From Clostridia bacterium (GTDB lineage Bacteria; Bacillota; DTU025): DNA of 50,232 nt. The notes under the pieces are model-generated. The model ran no database searches and had not been told where the DNA came from. It saw only the letters and a list, made by a program, of their open reading frames with translations. How positions within the stretch are numbered: the first letter of the stretch is position 1; every line of letters starts with the position of its first letter. This document shows positions 25,968 through 35,174 of this stretch, one piece after another. A program made the position numbers and the translations under genes. The stretch is taken from the NCBI GenBank assembly GCA_034926675.1, contig JAYFQW010000049.1, positions 1 to 50,232 on the forward strand, written 5' to 3'.

Positions 25968-26244
25968 TCAATGTCCATGGAATCGACATTGAAACGTCGA
26001 TCATGTCGATGAAACCAGCATTGAGACCCTCCAAACGCGCGTTCCGGCGAGATTGGCGACACTGCGCGCGAGAGGGCGGGATCATGGCATAATGTGGCGC
26101 GGCTGACTCGCAGCTAGACGTGTTTCCGGAAATCGCCCGCGCGCGCTATGGAACCTGCGCGAACCTCGACCGCGGGAGTCGGACCGTCAATGTCGACCAA
26201 ATGGACACTGACCCAATGGTCAATGTCCATTTGAGTCGCATTGA
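25968..26244. repeat. Three copies of a 25-base palindrome TCAATGTC-N9-GACATTGA
   Basis: Copy 1 at 25968-25992 is a perfect 8+9+8 inverted repeat. Copy 2 at 26187-26211 ends GACACTGA (one mismatch), and copy 3 at 26220-26244 ends CGCATTGA. Left arms are identical in all three; spacer length is always 9. Copies 2 and 3 are 33 bases apart. Half-sites (cgacattga, cgacactga) recur at about 26267 and 26625. Confidence 0.75.
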
Positions 26245-26383
26245 TCGCGCGACAGTGCTGGTTTGGCCGACACTGACAGCCTGCGGGACCAGAATCTTGA
26301 GAACCACGGAGCCTCATCAGCGGCCATAAACGGCGTGCGAGACGTTGCCTTACGCGATGCCAAGGCAATGCTCCAGGTACAGA
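26240..26383. repeat. Diverged ~145-base duplication, copy 1
   Basis: Aligns without difficulty to 26596-26769. Shared blocks are cgcgacg/cgcgac, ggtttg..cgaca.tgac, gcctgcg.gacc.gaatct, then gatgccaag.caatgctccagg.acaga. Copy 2 has about 25-30 extra bases of a G-rich repeat in the middle. On the minus strand copy 1 would encode LEHCLGIA followed by a stop. Confidence 0.7.
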
Positions 26384-26595
26384 TTACCTAACGAGCTCAG
26401 GGCTGCAGCGAGAACCGAGCGATTGAACGCCCAATGGTGCTGAACATGGGATAGACTCGCGCCCCGGTTTTGATGCGCCACGACTCCTTCGGCTTGCAGG
26501 CTTTGACGCTAGTATCTACACCGATTCTTCGCCGAATTGGTTGAGGGGCTCATCTCCGAATTCCAAGCTGGGAACATTTACATGCGGGATGTGAG

Positions 26596-26769
26596 ATTGA
26601 GCACGCGACGATGCCGGTTTGATCGACATTGACCGCCTGCGAGACCGGAATCTCAGGAACCGTAGATTCGTTTCCGCGGCTGTGAGCGACGGGCGAAAGG
26701 GCGACGGGTGAATGGGCGGCGGGCGGGATGTTGCCCTCTGCGATGCCAAGCCAATGCTCCAGGCACAGA
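26596..26769. repeat. Diverged duplication, copy 2
   Basis: Partner of 26240-26383. The middle contains a gacgggc/gcgacggg repeat (26687-26727). On the minus strand it encodes LEHWLGIAEGN where copy 1 has a stop, so one copy has decayed further. Confidence 0.7.
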
Positions 26770-26863
26770 GTAGAGGACTTCAACGATTCGATGCTTGGGC
26801 GTACTCTGGACAAGATCTGGAACAGGCGAGCCGCAGGATTCTTGGATTTGCAGCCCGCGTTCT

Positions 26864-29443
26864 CTACTGGGCGCGAACAGGCTGAGAAAGGAAGAACCGA
26901 TTGGATTCGTAGAAATGCTTCGCCGCCCCTGATAGCGCGATTCCGGCGGGATTCCTTAGGAAGCCTCCAGTGGCCTCCACACGCAGCCCGGCGCCCTCAG
27001 GCGCCGAGAGCTCCACTTCGACATCAACAGAGCCAGCTTCACCTGCAGTCGCCATCCTCACCCTCGCCTCGCCGTCACTCCTCACCACCTCGTAGGATCT
27101 GGAGCACTTGATCACCTGCAGATCCGGCGAGCCTACCACCTCCAGCACAGCCCATTCCATGGCATCTCCCGCGGTGAGCTGCGCCCGAAGCACTGTGCCT
27201 GCCATCGTCGCATGTAGCCGCACCGATGGGGCATTGAACCTGAACGGCACAGAGAACCGGGGCCCGCGCGTGCTGATAGTCTCTTGTCGAGGCGCCGCAC
27301 CGCCTGAAGACATGATCACATTCCTGATGTTGTCGGTGCTTTCGAAAGCGATACGTTCCCCTCCTGAGTCGCCGAGGATCTGTGTCACCCGCACTAGCTG
27401 CGGATTTTCAGGGATGTAGCTTGGATAAGCGAACAGGATGCCAGTGGTGATGACGGCGAGCAACCCCACTGGCACAAGCGCTGCGTGGGGATTTGTGCTC
27501 CGACTGCTCGCCGAGGAGGACTGGGCGCCCAGACCGTATCTGTACTCCCGCACGATAGATCCGGCAGGCACATCGGAAAGCAGGTCGGCAAAGCTCCGCC
27601 TTGAACTCACTTGACGCCTCTGAACGGGGACTATGGCGAGAATTTCAAGTGCATATGGCAGTGCAGCTGCTGCAACCAATAGGCAGAGGATGATGGGGAC
27701 CCCAAGGATGTCGCTGAGAAATTCCCTGCCCACGCCCATTCCGGCCCTCACCCCCAGCCACACCATTGGCACAGGCGCAGTCCACGCAAGGAACCGCCTT
27801 GCGAACCCCTCAGGCAGCTCAAGGGCAATTTCAGTAGCAAGCAGCCCGAGCGCAGGCAGGATGGACCCAACACGAAGGACTGCCAGGAAGAAACCAACGA
27901 GCCCCATCTGGAGGATCAAGGAGATCTGAACCATCGGAAGGCGTAGTTCCTCCCGTATGCTCACACCCATTAGCCTTGACACGAGCATAGAGAAGAACAG
28001 CCCTGCGGCAACACCTGCAATGGCGAAGGCCCCGGGATAGGCGCTCCAAGGCCGTTCCAGCCCCCGCCAGGCCCCTACCAGCGCAGACGGAAGGAAGAGC
28101 GTCCACAGCAAGACCGCAAGGATGACGAACACTGCCAGGGAGGTCGCCATGGCCGACGGAATGCTTGCACCGCGCACACGGGTGAGATCGTCGTACAGAG
28201 TCGTGCGGGCCACGGCGACCGACGCCACGCCGAGCAATACCGCAATCGAAGCTGCGACAATGCTGACAGTGTATGGGATCATGACTATCCATCGGAGGAA
28301 GCTGAGGACCATGTACGGTCGCTCAGGCCTGCCCAGGAGATCACGGCCGACCGCCCATTCCAGAGCCGCCACAGCCGCCTCTGAGGCCAATGCGACCGAG
28401 GCGGGTTCGATGGAGTCGATCGTGTCTCCTAGTAGAGGCACATATGCCTCAGGAGCATACGGCAGGGATGCCTCAGTCGTTATGGTGACAGCGGGAATCC
28501 CGGCGGCCAGCAGCGGGGAGTGATCCGCCCGAACCTCTGATAGCACTGCAGTTGTGGGGTCGAAACGGACGTGCGAACCCTGGACGGCGCCTACTGCCCG
28601 CATCAGGTCGACGAGATCCACCCGGGCCAGCGCCATTCGCCCTCCCCACGGAATGAGTGCAACCCTGGAGCCCCGGCCAACCGAATCCAGGTTCACCGCA
28701 AGCATGATACGGCCGAGTCCGCCCGGCAGTTCCTCAGGGTGCTCGACCAAGGACTTCGAACCAGAGCGGCCCATTCCCGTAGCGCCAAATGCCGCGAACA
28801 CGACCCTATCCGAGAGGGGGGATCCCGCCAGAACCCTGGCGCACTCGAGCATGGCGGCCAGACCAGAAGCATTGTCGTTCGCACCCTTCGATTCCGGCAA
28901 GTCAGTGTCCAATGATGCACAGATGAGCACCGCGCCAGCGTCGCTGCTCAAGTTCGAACCAGAGGCTGGACCGGCGGCCGTTGCCTCTGGCATTGCCTCC
29001 GCTGCTGCCTCTGACGTTGCCGCTGACATTGCCTCCGCCTCTAGCGTCGCCGCTGACATCGCCGCTGACATCGCCGCCACCACATTGACCGATGATGCCG
29101 ACACATCTCCCACGGTGCGGACGAAACTCACCTTTCGCGCCTCGTACCCGTACTCCGCCAACTTCGCAGCCACGTAGTCGGCAGCGGCCTCCTCAGAGGC
29201 GCTGCCCGCTGGACGCGGGCCTATGCGGGACGCGATCTCACGCACATGGGCTATTGCAGCAGCAGCGCTCGCCATCGGAACAGATGACTGCCGTGCAAGG
29301 GCCTTTGGCATCACTGCAAGATGATACGCAAACAAGGCCGTCAACACCAGGAAGACGGCCAAGGCTGCGCCACGACGGCGCGCCGACCAGCGCTCCGTTC
29401 TATGCCTAGAGTCCCCGATCGGAGGAGGGATCAATGGATGCAC
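26864..29443 (-). CDS. Multi-pass membrane protein with degenerate M28 peptidase domain
   Basis: An 859-residue protein. A leader helix (about 25-45) is followed by an M28 aminopeptidase-like domain (about 60-340), roughly seven membrane helices (about 365-660) and a C-terminal beta-rich domain. In the M28 domain D190 (GANDNASG), D253 (LDSVG) and H308 (RADHSP) match zinc-ligand positions. The first histidine is serine (S177, in ASLD) and the Glu-Glu of AFGAEE is T222-G223. The catalytic base and at least one ligand are therefore missing, so it is probably inactive as an aminopeptidase. An Ala/Met-rich insert (about 124-158) comes from a DNA repeat at about 28980-29090. The gene overlaps the upstream toast-rack gene by 13 bases; GTG 29443 or TTG 29434 may be the start. 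Confidence 0.85.
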   Translation of the reverse strand: MHPLIPPPIGDSRHRTERWSARRRGAALAVFLVLTALFAYHLAVMPKALARQSSVPMASAAAAIAHVREIASRIGPRPAGSASEEAAADYVAAKLAEYGYEARKVSFVRTVGDVSASSVNVVAAMSAAMSAATLEAEAMSAATSEAAAEAMPEATAAGPASGSNLSSDAGAVLICASLDTDLPESKGANDNASGLAAMLECARVLAGSPLSDRVVFAAFGATGMGRSGSKSLVEHPEELPGGLGRIMLAVNLDSVGRGSRVALIPWGGRMALARVDLVDLMRAVGAVQGSHVRFDPTTAVLSEVRADHSPLLAAGIPAVTITTEASLPYAPEAYVPLLGDTIDSIEPASVALASEAAVAALEWAVGRDLLGRPERPYMVLSFLRWIVMIPYTVSIVAASIAVLLGVASVAVARTTLYDDLTRVRGASIPSAMATSLAVFVILAVLLWTLFLPSALVGAWRGLERPWSAYPGAFAIAGVAAGLFFSMLVSRLMGVSIREELRLPMVQISLILQMGLVGFFLAVLRVGSILPALGLLATEIALELPEGFARRFLAWTAPVPMVWLGVRAGMGVGREFLSDILGVPIILCLLVAAAALPYALEILAIVPVQRRQVSSRRSFADLLSDVPAGSIVREYRYGLGAQSSSASSRSTNPHAALVPVGLLAVITTGILFAYPSYIPENPQLVRVTQILGDSGGERIAFESTDNIRNVIMSSGGAAPRQETISTRGPRFSVPFRFNAPSVRLHATMAGTVLRAQLTAGDAMEWAVLEVVGSPDLQVIKCSRSYEVVRSDGEARVRMATAGEAGSVDVEVELSAPEGAGLRVEATGGFLRNPAGIALSGAAKHFYESNRFFLSQPVRAQ

Positions 29444-30561
29444 TCCACCTCTATCTTGCCAGGACCAACATCAGCCACTACGTCGAGCCGGGCTCGAGCA
29501 GTCCTGTAGTTCGGCGATTCCCAGGTGTCTTCGGCGCCTATGTTCCGCTGGCTCCGCTTCTCGCCATCCACCCAGAGGCTCCCGGTTCCTATGCTGGCCC
29601 GGATTCTGAGCCCGAGGCTCTCTGGAACGACAATACTCAGCTTGCCGGTTCCCACGTTCACGTCTGCGGTAATGTCGTGATCGATCGAAGAGCCGGAGAA
29701 GTCAAGATTCGCCGAGCCTGCGCCCAGCTCGCCCGACACACGTGTGAGCTTTGAGTTGCCGATGCCCGCAATGCGGATGGTTCCAGCCCCGACATGGAAA
29801 TCGAGCTCTCCAGCCCCGCGGCTGCTCCCCCAGCCCCAGATCAAGCTGGCTGACTGCGGAGGAGTCGCGAACTCCATCTTCGCCTCGCCGCCTCCGATTG
29901 TTATCGATATGCTGCGGGCGGCCAGTTTCTCAAGCACAGCATCGATTCTGCCGGCGCCCACCTCCAGTAGCAGGGATGTGGGAATCTCAGGACGTCCAAG
30001 GGTTATCCGGTGCTGTTCCCTACCACGCGAGATGAATGGAACAAACCATAGTCCCTCACGATCAGTTTGGTACTCCATCGTGAGGCGACCACCAGACTGC
30101 GTGGTCCGTAGCTGCGGAGCCCGTCCTGACACGGAGTAGTCCGCCACAGCATCAAGGAGGTTTCCCCCGTTCGCAGTGGACAGGAACAGATCCCCTGCGC
30201 CCAGCCGCACCTTGAGCTCTGTTTCTGAAGGCTTGTAGTCATCGTATGCGACGCTGAACTCCTTGTGGTGCGGGAGAACCCCGCCGTCGGAACGCGAGTA
30301 ACGCATAGCCTCAGGCGCCACGTACGATACCGCTGAGACAACAAGGGCAATAGCCAACACGGCAATGAGAATCCCCGCAAGTGCGCTCCCGCGCCCGAAC
30401 ATGATGGAGACTCCCCACAGTATCACAAGCACAGGCCAGTATTTCCACAGTGACGCCCACGCAGACCACGCCAAGAGACCAGTAGTGTTCAGAAGAAGAA
30501 CCACACCCACCAGGATCAGGATGATAGCGCCTGTGTAGTCCCCGACTCTCCTACCGCTCAC
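29431..30561 (-). CDS. LiaF-like / toast-rack membrane protein
   Basis: A 376-residue protein with three N-terminal hydrophobic segments (about residues 8-105, including GAIILILVGVVLLLNTTGLL and YWPVLVILWGVSIMFG), as in the LiaF/DUF5668 membrane module. The rest is a long run of beta strands with recurrent G-A-G and G-x-G-x-L motifs (LRLGAGDLFL, LEVGAGRIDAVL, GELGAGSANLDF, VNVGTGKLSIVV, ASIGTGSLWVDG), the right-handed toast-rack fold. LiaF proteins modulate envelope-stress sensing; no histidine kinase is nearby. GTG at 30561 has GGGAGG 8 bases ahead; the frame is open to 30699 without better support. Coupled to the degenerate M28 membrane protein, implying joint function. Confidence 0.85.
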   Translation of the reverse strand: MSGRRVGDYTGAIILILVGVVLLLNTTGLLAWSAWASLWKYWPVLVILWGVSIMFGRGSALAGILIAVLAIALVVSAVSYVAPEAMRYSRSDGGVLPHHKEFSVAYDDYKPSETELKVRLGAGDLFLSTANGGNLLDAVADYSVSGRAPQLRTTQSGGRLTMEYQTDREGLWFVPFISRGREQHRITLGRPEIPTSLLLEVGAGRIDAVLEKLAARSISITIGGGEAKMEFATPPQSASLIWGWGSSRGAGELDFHVGAGTIRIAGIGNSKLTRVSGELGAGSANLDFSGSSIDHDITADVNVGTGKLSIVVPESLGLRIRASIGTGSLWVDGEKRSQRNIGAEDTWESPNYRTARARLDVVADVGPGKIEVECIH

Positions 30562-30687
30562 AGCTCTCGCCTCCCTCTCTGAACCATGCAGATTCGCTCT
30601 GGTGTCGGAATTTCCTCCAGGCCGCAGACTCCCATTCGCCCCTTTGCATACAGTAATGACGACCCGATCTAGGCAGGAGGCGATACC

Positions 30688-31800
30688 ATGAGTTCGCACG
30701 CGCTTGTAAGGCAGATGTTCGCCGGCGGCAATACGTCAGTTGGCTTCCATTCCTTCTACAACTATATCATAGGTCATGATGCCGCGAGAGTGATAGTGAT
30801 CAAGGGCGGACCGGGGGTAGGAAAGTCGACGCTGATGAAATACGTGGGAGAGAACATGCTGTCCCGAGGTTACGACGTGGAGCTGTTTCACTGCTCGTCT
30901 GATCCGGAATCCCTCGACGGGGTGGTGTTTCCGGGAATCGGCGTTGCCCTGATTGATGGCACTGCTCCCCACATTGTTGATCCGGTGTTTCCTGGCGCTG
31001 TGGACGAAATACTGTATATGGGCGAGTACTGGGACGAATCTGCCATGCGGGCGGCCAGAAACCAGATCGTAGCATGCACGAAAGACGTGTCGCGCCTCTT
31101 CCAGCGCGCGTACCGATTCCTGCGCACCGCAAGCGATGTTCTGGATGACTGGAGTGAGGCAAACGCCGAGGGACTCGACCACGGCGCCGCCAACAAGGTG
31201 GCAGATACGGTAATCGGCGACATCATAGGCACTGCTAATGTGGCGGATAGGCCAGGCGCCGAGCGTCACCTGTTCGCCTCAGCCATCACTCCCGCGGGGT
31301 TCGTCAACCACCTCGAGACTGTGGTCGCAGCATGCTCCCGGCGGTATGTTGTCGAGGGCGGGCCTGGGTCAGGCAAATCACGGCTCATCACCCATGCCGC
31401 CAACCGCGCCTTGGAGTGCGGATTCGATGTAGAGCTCTTCCATTGCTCACTGAATCCCGCAAGCTTGGAGCACCTGATCATACCCGCCCTGGGGGTAGCG
31501 GTGATAACCTCAGTTGAGCCCCACCAGTGGACCATTGGAAACGATGATACGCTAGTGGACATGGCCCAATGCCTGGATCCTGCAGTAGTTGAGCGAAATG
31601 AGAAGATCATCGAATACGACCGGAAACTGATGAACGAAGCCATGGGAAGGGCCATCTTCTTCCTCAACCAGGCCCGGGAGATGCACGACTTCCTCGAGTC
31701 GTTCTACGTTCCCAACATCGACTTCGACGCCGTTCGCGCCCTTCGCCACCGCACGCTGGAGCGAATCCTCCGTTTCGCTGAGGAGACTCCCCGCGACTAG
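30688..31800 (+). CDS. PRK06851-type NTPase with two P-loops
   Basis: A 370-residue cytoplasmic protein built from two similar halves. The first has Walker A GGPGVGKST (40-48) and VELFHCSSDPESLDG (64-78); the second has GGPGSGKSR (224-232) and VELFHCSLNPASLEH (248-262). The duplication suggests a pseudo-dimeric ATPase. Members of this family are found in spore-forming Bacillota and are uncharacterised. ATG at 30688 has AGGAGG 7 bases ahead. It is divergent from the LiaF-like gene and convergent with the helicase gene. The second P-loop keeps the lysine but has arginine after it instead of Ser/Thr, so the second site may be weak. Confidence 0.85.
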   Translation: MSSHALVRQMFAGGNTSVGFHSFYNYIIGHDAARVIVIKGGPGVGKSTLMKYVGENMLSRGYDVELFHCSSDPESLDGVVFPGIGVALIDGTAPHIVDPVFPGAVDEILYMGEYWDESAMRAARNQIVACTKDVSRLFQRAYRFLRTASDVLDDWSEANAEGLDHGAANKVADTVIGDIIGTANVADRPGAERHLFASAITPAGFVNHLETVVAACSRRYVVEGGPGSGKSRLITHAANRALECGFDVELFHCSLNPASLEHLIIPALGVAVITSVEPHQWTIGNDDTLVDMAQCLDPAVVERNEKIIEYDRKLMNEAMGRAIFFLNQAREMHDFLESFYVPNIDFDAVRALRHRTLERILRFAEETPRD

Positions 31801-31801
31801 G

Positions 31802-31835
31802 GAATCACCTCGACTAAAGAATCACCTCGACTACA
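31802..31835. repeat. 17-base tandem duplication at a convergent gene end
   Basis: gaatcacctcgactaaa (31802-31818) and gaatcacctcgactaca (31819-31835) lie between the PRK06851-type stop and the helicase stop. The second unit includes the last helicase codons, so one copy arose by duplicating the 3' end of the helicase gene. Confidence 0.85.
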
Positions 31836-34366
31836 TCCCGGTCAATCCGCTTCATGGTCTCGGTGATCTTGTCGGTCAAAGCGGGGTCGTCCTTGCAGGC
31901 CGCACGAACCTGCCGGAGCAGGTCGATCCCGCGCCTGAAAGCCGACACCACATCTCCCTCGGCGTAGTTTGAACCCCTCAATAGCCCGGCGAAGTCGGCG
32001 CCCTGGCTCCACTTGTAGGCAAGGGGGGCAAGCCCAGTGAAGAACCTAATGGCGCTCGCTCCGGTGTAGCTCTCCTCCACAAGTTCGATCTGCGCCGCTA
32101 TATCCCTGATCCGATCCACATCGAAAGGCACGCCCTTAGCCGGGAACTCTCCACGCCTGGGCTCGTAGTCGATGCACACCGCTAATGCAGCAATCTGATC
32201 CTCGTCGTAGTCGTGGAACACCCCGGAGAATACGAGCTCCGTAACAAGGAGCTCCTGCGTGTGGATCTCCCTGGCGATCTCGCCTCTGGGCAGGAGCCTT
32301 CCATTCTGGATGTACCCAAGCCTCTCAAGCAGCGCCTGCTTGCGCTTGAAGTCGTGGACGAACCGTTCCTCGCTCCCGAGCCGGCGCATTCTCTCGTAGA
32401 GGCTTTCCATCCTCCCAACGATCACGCCCCTCCTGGCCAGAAGCCTTCGGCAGGCCCGCTTCTCTCCAGTGGAGCACTCCTTCGAGGTGAGGGCGCCCAG
32501 TTCCGCGCGGAGCGAGTCCATGTCCGCCTTGATACTCGCTCGCCTCTCCTTGCTTCGTCGGCGCTTCGCTACCCTTTTCAGCTGAAGCCGAAGCTCTGCG
32601 AGTTTCGTGTTGAGGCCAGTTGCGTACAGGGGACAGCCAGGCTGATTCAGGGTCTCGCATGCACGCCCCACGATCTCAGTCTCGAGTTCTCTGGCGCTTG
32701 CAAGCCCAGCCTCGATCTCCCGCTTCTGAGCACTTGTTTGGTAACTTGCAAAGTTCTGCTTGAGCACCTTTCGGATCTCGTCAGCGGACCGTGTGGCGAT
32801 AAGGTTGACCACCGTGTTGTATGACACGGTGAACCTGCTAACCAAGGGCTCTACACTCCGCTCATCGGTGCTAGGGAACTCCTCCGGGTGAAAGTAGTTC
32901 AGGTCGACCAGTATGTACACGTACCCCTCCAGGTCGATCCCTCGCCTGCCAGCTCGCCCGGCCATCTGGAAGTACTCCTGCGCGGTCATAGGCTGGAAAT
33001 CCACGCCGTTGAACTTGCGGACCGAGTCGAAGCAGACGGACTTCACCGGAAAGTTGATCCCCACCGCGAATGTCTCAGTGGCGTACAGCACACTGATCAG
33101 CCTGCGCTCGAACAGATCCTCGACTATCTCCTTGAGGACAGGCAGCAGGCCAGCATGGTGATAGGCTATCCCACGCTGAAGAATCCTTCTCATCTGTTTC
33201 ACGCTGGGCATTGAGTCGATGCCCATTCCGTCGATTCGGTCGTCGAAGTAGTTGAGTATCTCGCGGCGCTCAGACGGCGAAAGGTAATCGATGGACCGCG
33301 CAAGCTCGTCAGCCTTCTCCTCACATTGCCTGCGGCTGAACACGAAATACAAGCAAGGGAGCCTTCGCTGTTCCGTGAGGCTAGCCACGAGATCGAGATG
33401 GGTCGTTGGGGCATACCGCGAGCCCTCGGAAGCCCAGAGCTCGTCAGCCTCCTCCAGCTCCTTGTCGCGCCTGGCTTTGAACTCCTTGAGCTCCTCCAAA
33501 GTGCATGCGCCTCTGGCAACGTCGTACACGAATTGCCTCAGAGGCACAACACGCTTGAAGTGACGGACCACGGCGACCTCGTGGCCCTTTATGTCCTGAA
33601 TCCAGAAGGCCAGTTCGTCAGCGTTTGGAATAGTCGCCGAGAGCCCAAGGAGCCGCATGGATTCGGGCATGAATATGATGGACTCTTCCCAGACAGTTCC
33701 CCGCTCTTCATCTGCCAGATAGTGAACCTCGTCGAAAATGACATGGGACACGCCTTCGAGCCCCTCGGGGCTCAGGTGAAGCATGTTCCGGAATATCTCC
33801 GTGGTCATGATCAGGATCTGGGCACCGGAGTTGATAGTGACATCTCCGGTGATGATCCCCACATTCTCCGCCCCGAGCAGGCGCTTAAACTCCTTGAACT
33901 TCTGGTTGCTTAGGGCCTTGATCGGCGCAGTGTATATCACCCGATGGCCGAGTTTGAACATGCGCTCGATGAGGTAATCGGCGACGAGGGTCTTTCCGAC
34001 TCCAGTAGGCGCCGATACCAGGACCGACCTGCCAGCCTCCAGATGCTTGATGGCCTCTCTTTGGAATGGGTCCAGCTGAAAGCCTCGGTATTCCAAAGGG
34101 ATGCCATCCGACAGCTGAACGGCGACTGGATCGAATAGTGGGCCAGTCGCGGCCTGCGCGCCCAGTTCCTCCAGTCGCGAAGCTGGAGCGACAGATGCGG
34201 TCCCCTTCAGAACCTCACCTGCAGGCAGGGGATAAACGTCTCTAGAGGCGCGCCCTGCACGCCCTGCTGCAGTGGCCCTTGCCCCGCTGGGCGCCTCCTG
34301 AGGTCTCCTGGCCCGCCTCCTGCCGTGTGGTCGTCTCCTGTGGTCGCGTTTTTCGGTCTGCTCCAT
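31814..34366 (-). CDS. Ski2-like DEAD/DEVH-box helicase with DSHCT-type C-terminus
   Basis: An 850-residue superfamily 2 helicase. Motifs are Q-motif region LDPFQREAI, Walker A SAPTGVGKT (about 118-126), DEVH (about 212-215), SAT, and QMAGRAGRRGID in motif VI. The C-terminal third has the long helices and DSHCT-type segment of Mtr4/Ski2 relatives, which unwind RNA for decay in eukaryotes; bacterial members are found in actinobacteria, cyanobacteria and some Bacillota, with unclear roles. A very basic N-terminal tail (KRDHRRRPHGRRRARRP) probably binds nucleic acid. ATG at 34366 is chosen with GGTGGGG 7 bases upstream. Confidence 0.93.
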   Translation of the reverse strand: MEQTEKRDHRRRPHGRRRARRPQEAPSGARATAAGRAGRASRDVYPLPAGEVLKGTASVAPASRLEELGAQAATGPLFDPVAVQLSDGIPLEYRGFQLDPFQREAIKHLEAGRSVLVSAPTGVGKTLVADYLIERMFKLGHRVIYTAPIKALSNQKFKEFKRLLGAENVGIITGDVTINSGAQILIMTTEIFRNMLHLSPEGLEGVSHVIFDEVHYLADEERGTVWEESIIFMPESMRLLGLSATIPNADELAFWIQDIKGHEVAVVRHFKRVVPLRQFVYDVARGACTLEELKEFKARRDKELEEADELWASEGSRYAPTTHLDLVASLTEQRRLPCLYFVFSRRQCEEKADELARSIDYLSPSERREILNYFDDRIDGMGIDSMPSVKQMRRILQRGIAYHHAGLLPVLKEIVEDLFERRLISVLYATETFAVGINFPVKSVCFDSVRKFNGVDFQPMTAQEYFQMAGRAGRRGIDLEGYVYILVDLNYFHPEEFPSTDERSVEPLVSRFTVSYNTVVNLIATRSADEIRKVLKQNFASYQTSAQKREIEAGLASARELETEIVGRACETLNQPGCPLYATGLNTKLAELRLQLKRVAKRRRSKERRASIKADMDSLRAELGALTSKECSTGEKRACRRLLARRGVIVGRMESLYERMRRLGSEERFVHDFKRKQALLERLGYIQNGRLLPRGEIAREIHTQELLVTELVFSGVFHDYDEDQIAALAVCIDYEPRRGEFPAKGVPFDVDRIRDIAAQIELVEESYTGASAIRFFTGLAPLAYKWSQGADFAGLLRGSNYAEGDVVSAFRRGIDLLRQVRAACKDDPALTDKITETMKRIDRDVVEVIL

Positions 34367-34567
34367 ATATGTACCCCACCCAAGCCGCATTCAGTATTCG
34401 GAAGCACCCGACCACCGCGATGAGCGGGCGGGAGCGACGAGCCTCTACACCAAGCATGGACAGCCGCCATCCTGAGTATACAGGTTATCGTGTGTGCGGA
34501 CAATCAGCCAGGGTAATCCGGTAATCCCCGGGTGATCGAGCGGTCGGCCGGGAGAACAAGCCAAGGT

Positions 34568-34619
34568 GGTAGGCCAAGGCGGTAGGCCAAGGCGATCAGC
34601 CAAGGCGATCAGCCAGGGC
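34568..34619. repeat. 13-base tandem repeat, four copies
   Basis: Units ggtaggccaaggc (34568-34580 and 34581-34593), gatcagccaaggc (34594-34606) and gatcagccagggc (34607-34619) form a head-to-tail minisatellite upstream of the helicase gene. Confidence 0.9.
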
Positions 34620-35174
34620 GATGCCGTTGCCCCCCTGCGCCGTCCCACGACGGCGGGCTTGGAACGGATGAATGACCTCCGCCCATGGTCAGAAGCGCCC
34701 GAGAGCCAAGTCATGATGAATAAGACCAGCCCCGCCATCGCACTGCGTAGGTTGCACTGGAAGCAGCATATCAGCGCAGAGCTACATACGAAGGGGGCCA
34801 GCAAACATGAATGGTATCACAGAGCTCGTCGGCTTGGATGTGTCCGAGGTAGGCGGCGCTGGCGCGCCGCGATTCCTTTATGTCCAGCTATGTCCAGCTA
34901 CGTGCGTTGTGGCCACAGCGGGCATTCCTGCACGGCAATCCACTGGCGGGATTCAATCGCGCCTCGATGGCGCGGGCCATGAAACGGGGCGGAGTTTCCC
35001 ATTTATGAGCGTGGACCGCCAGAAAACCCTCACGAATGAGAATCTCTGCCCGCCGTTTCACTCAAAAATGAGAATCTCGGCGCCACCGCCCGCGGGCGCC
35101 GAGTATGGGTCTTGGCATTCCTCAGTTCGGGAGGGCAAGGGATCCTGAGAGCGCAGAATTACTGCAGTGGAATA

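Larger units (their letters stand above)
25408..26863. other. 1.45-kb gene-poor stretch with palindromes and a decayed duplication
   Basis: No frame here has both a ribosome binding site and a recognisable family. A minus-strand frame 25687-25247 runs into the RQC gene in another phase and looks like chance. The stretch contains 25-base imperfect palindromes (25968-26244) and a diverged duplication (26240-26383 and 26596-26769), listed separately. Conceptual translations of the two duplicate copies on the minus strand share short peptides, one with internal stops, which suggests a decayed coding or mobile sequence. Confidence 0.55.

Noticed and set aside
34807-35148. 113-codon plus-strand frame after AAGGGGG
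   Set aside because: The translation has no family resemblance, contains duplicated DNA (tgtccagcta) and crosses the doubled aatgagaatctc element; it looks like chance in G+C-rich DNA.
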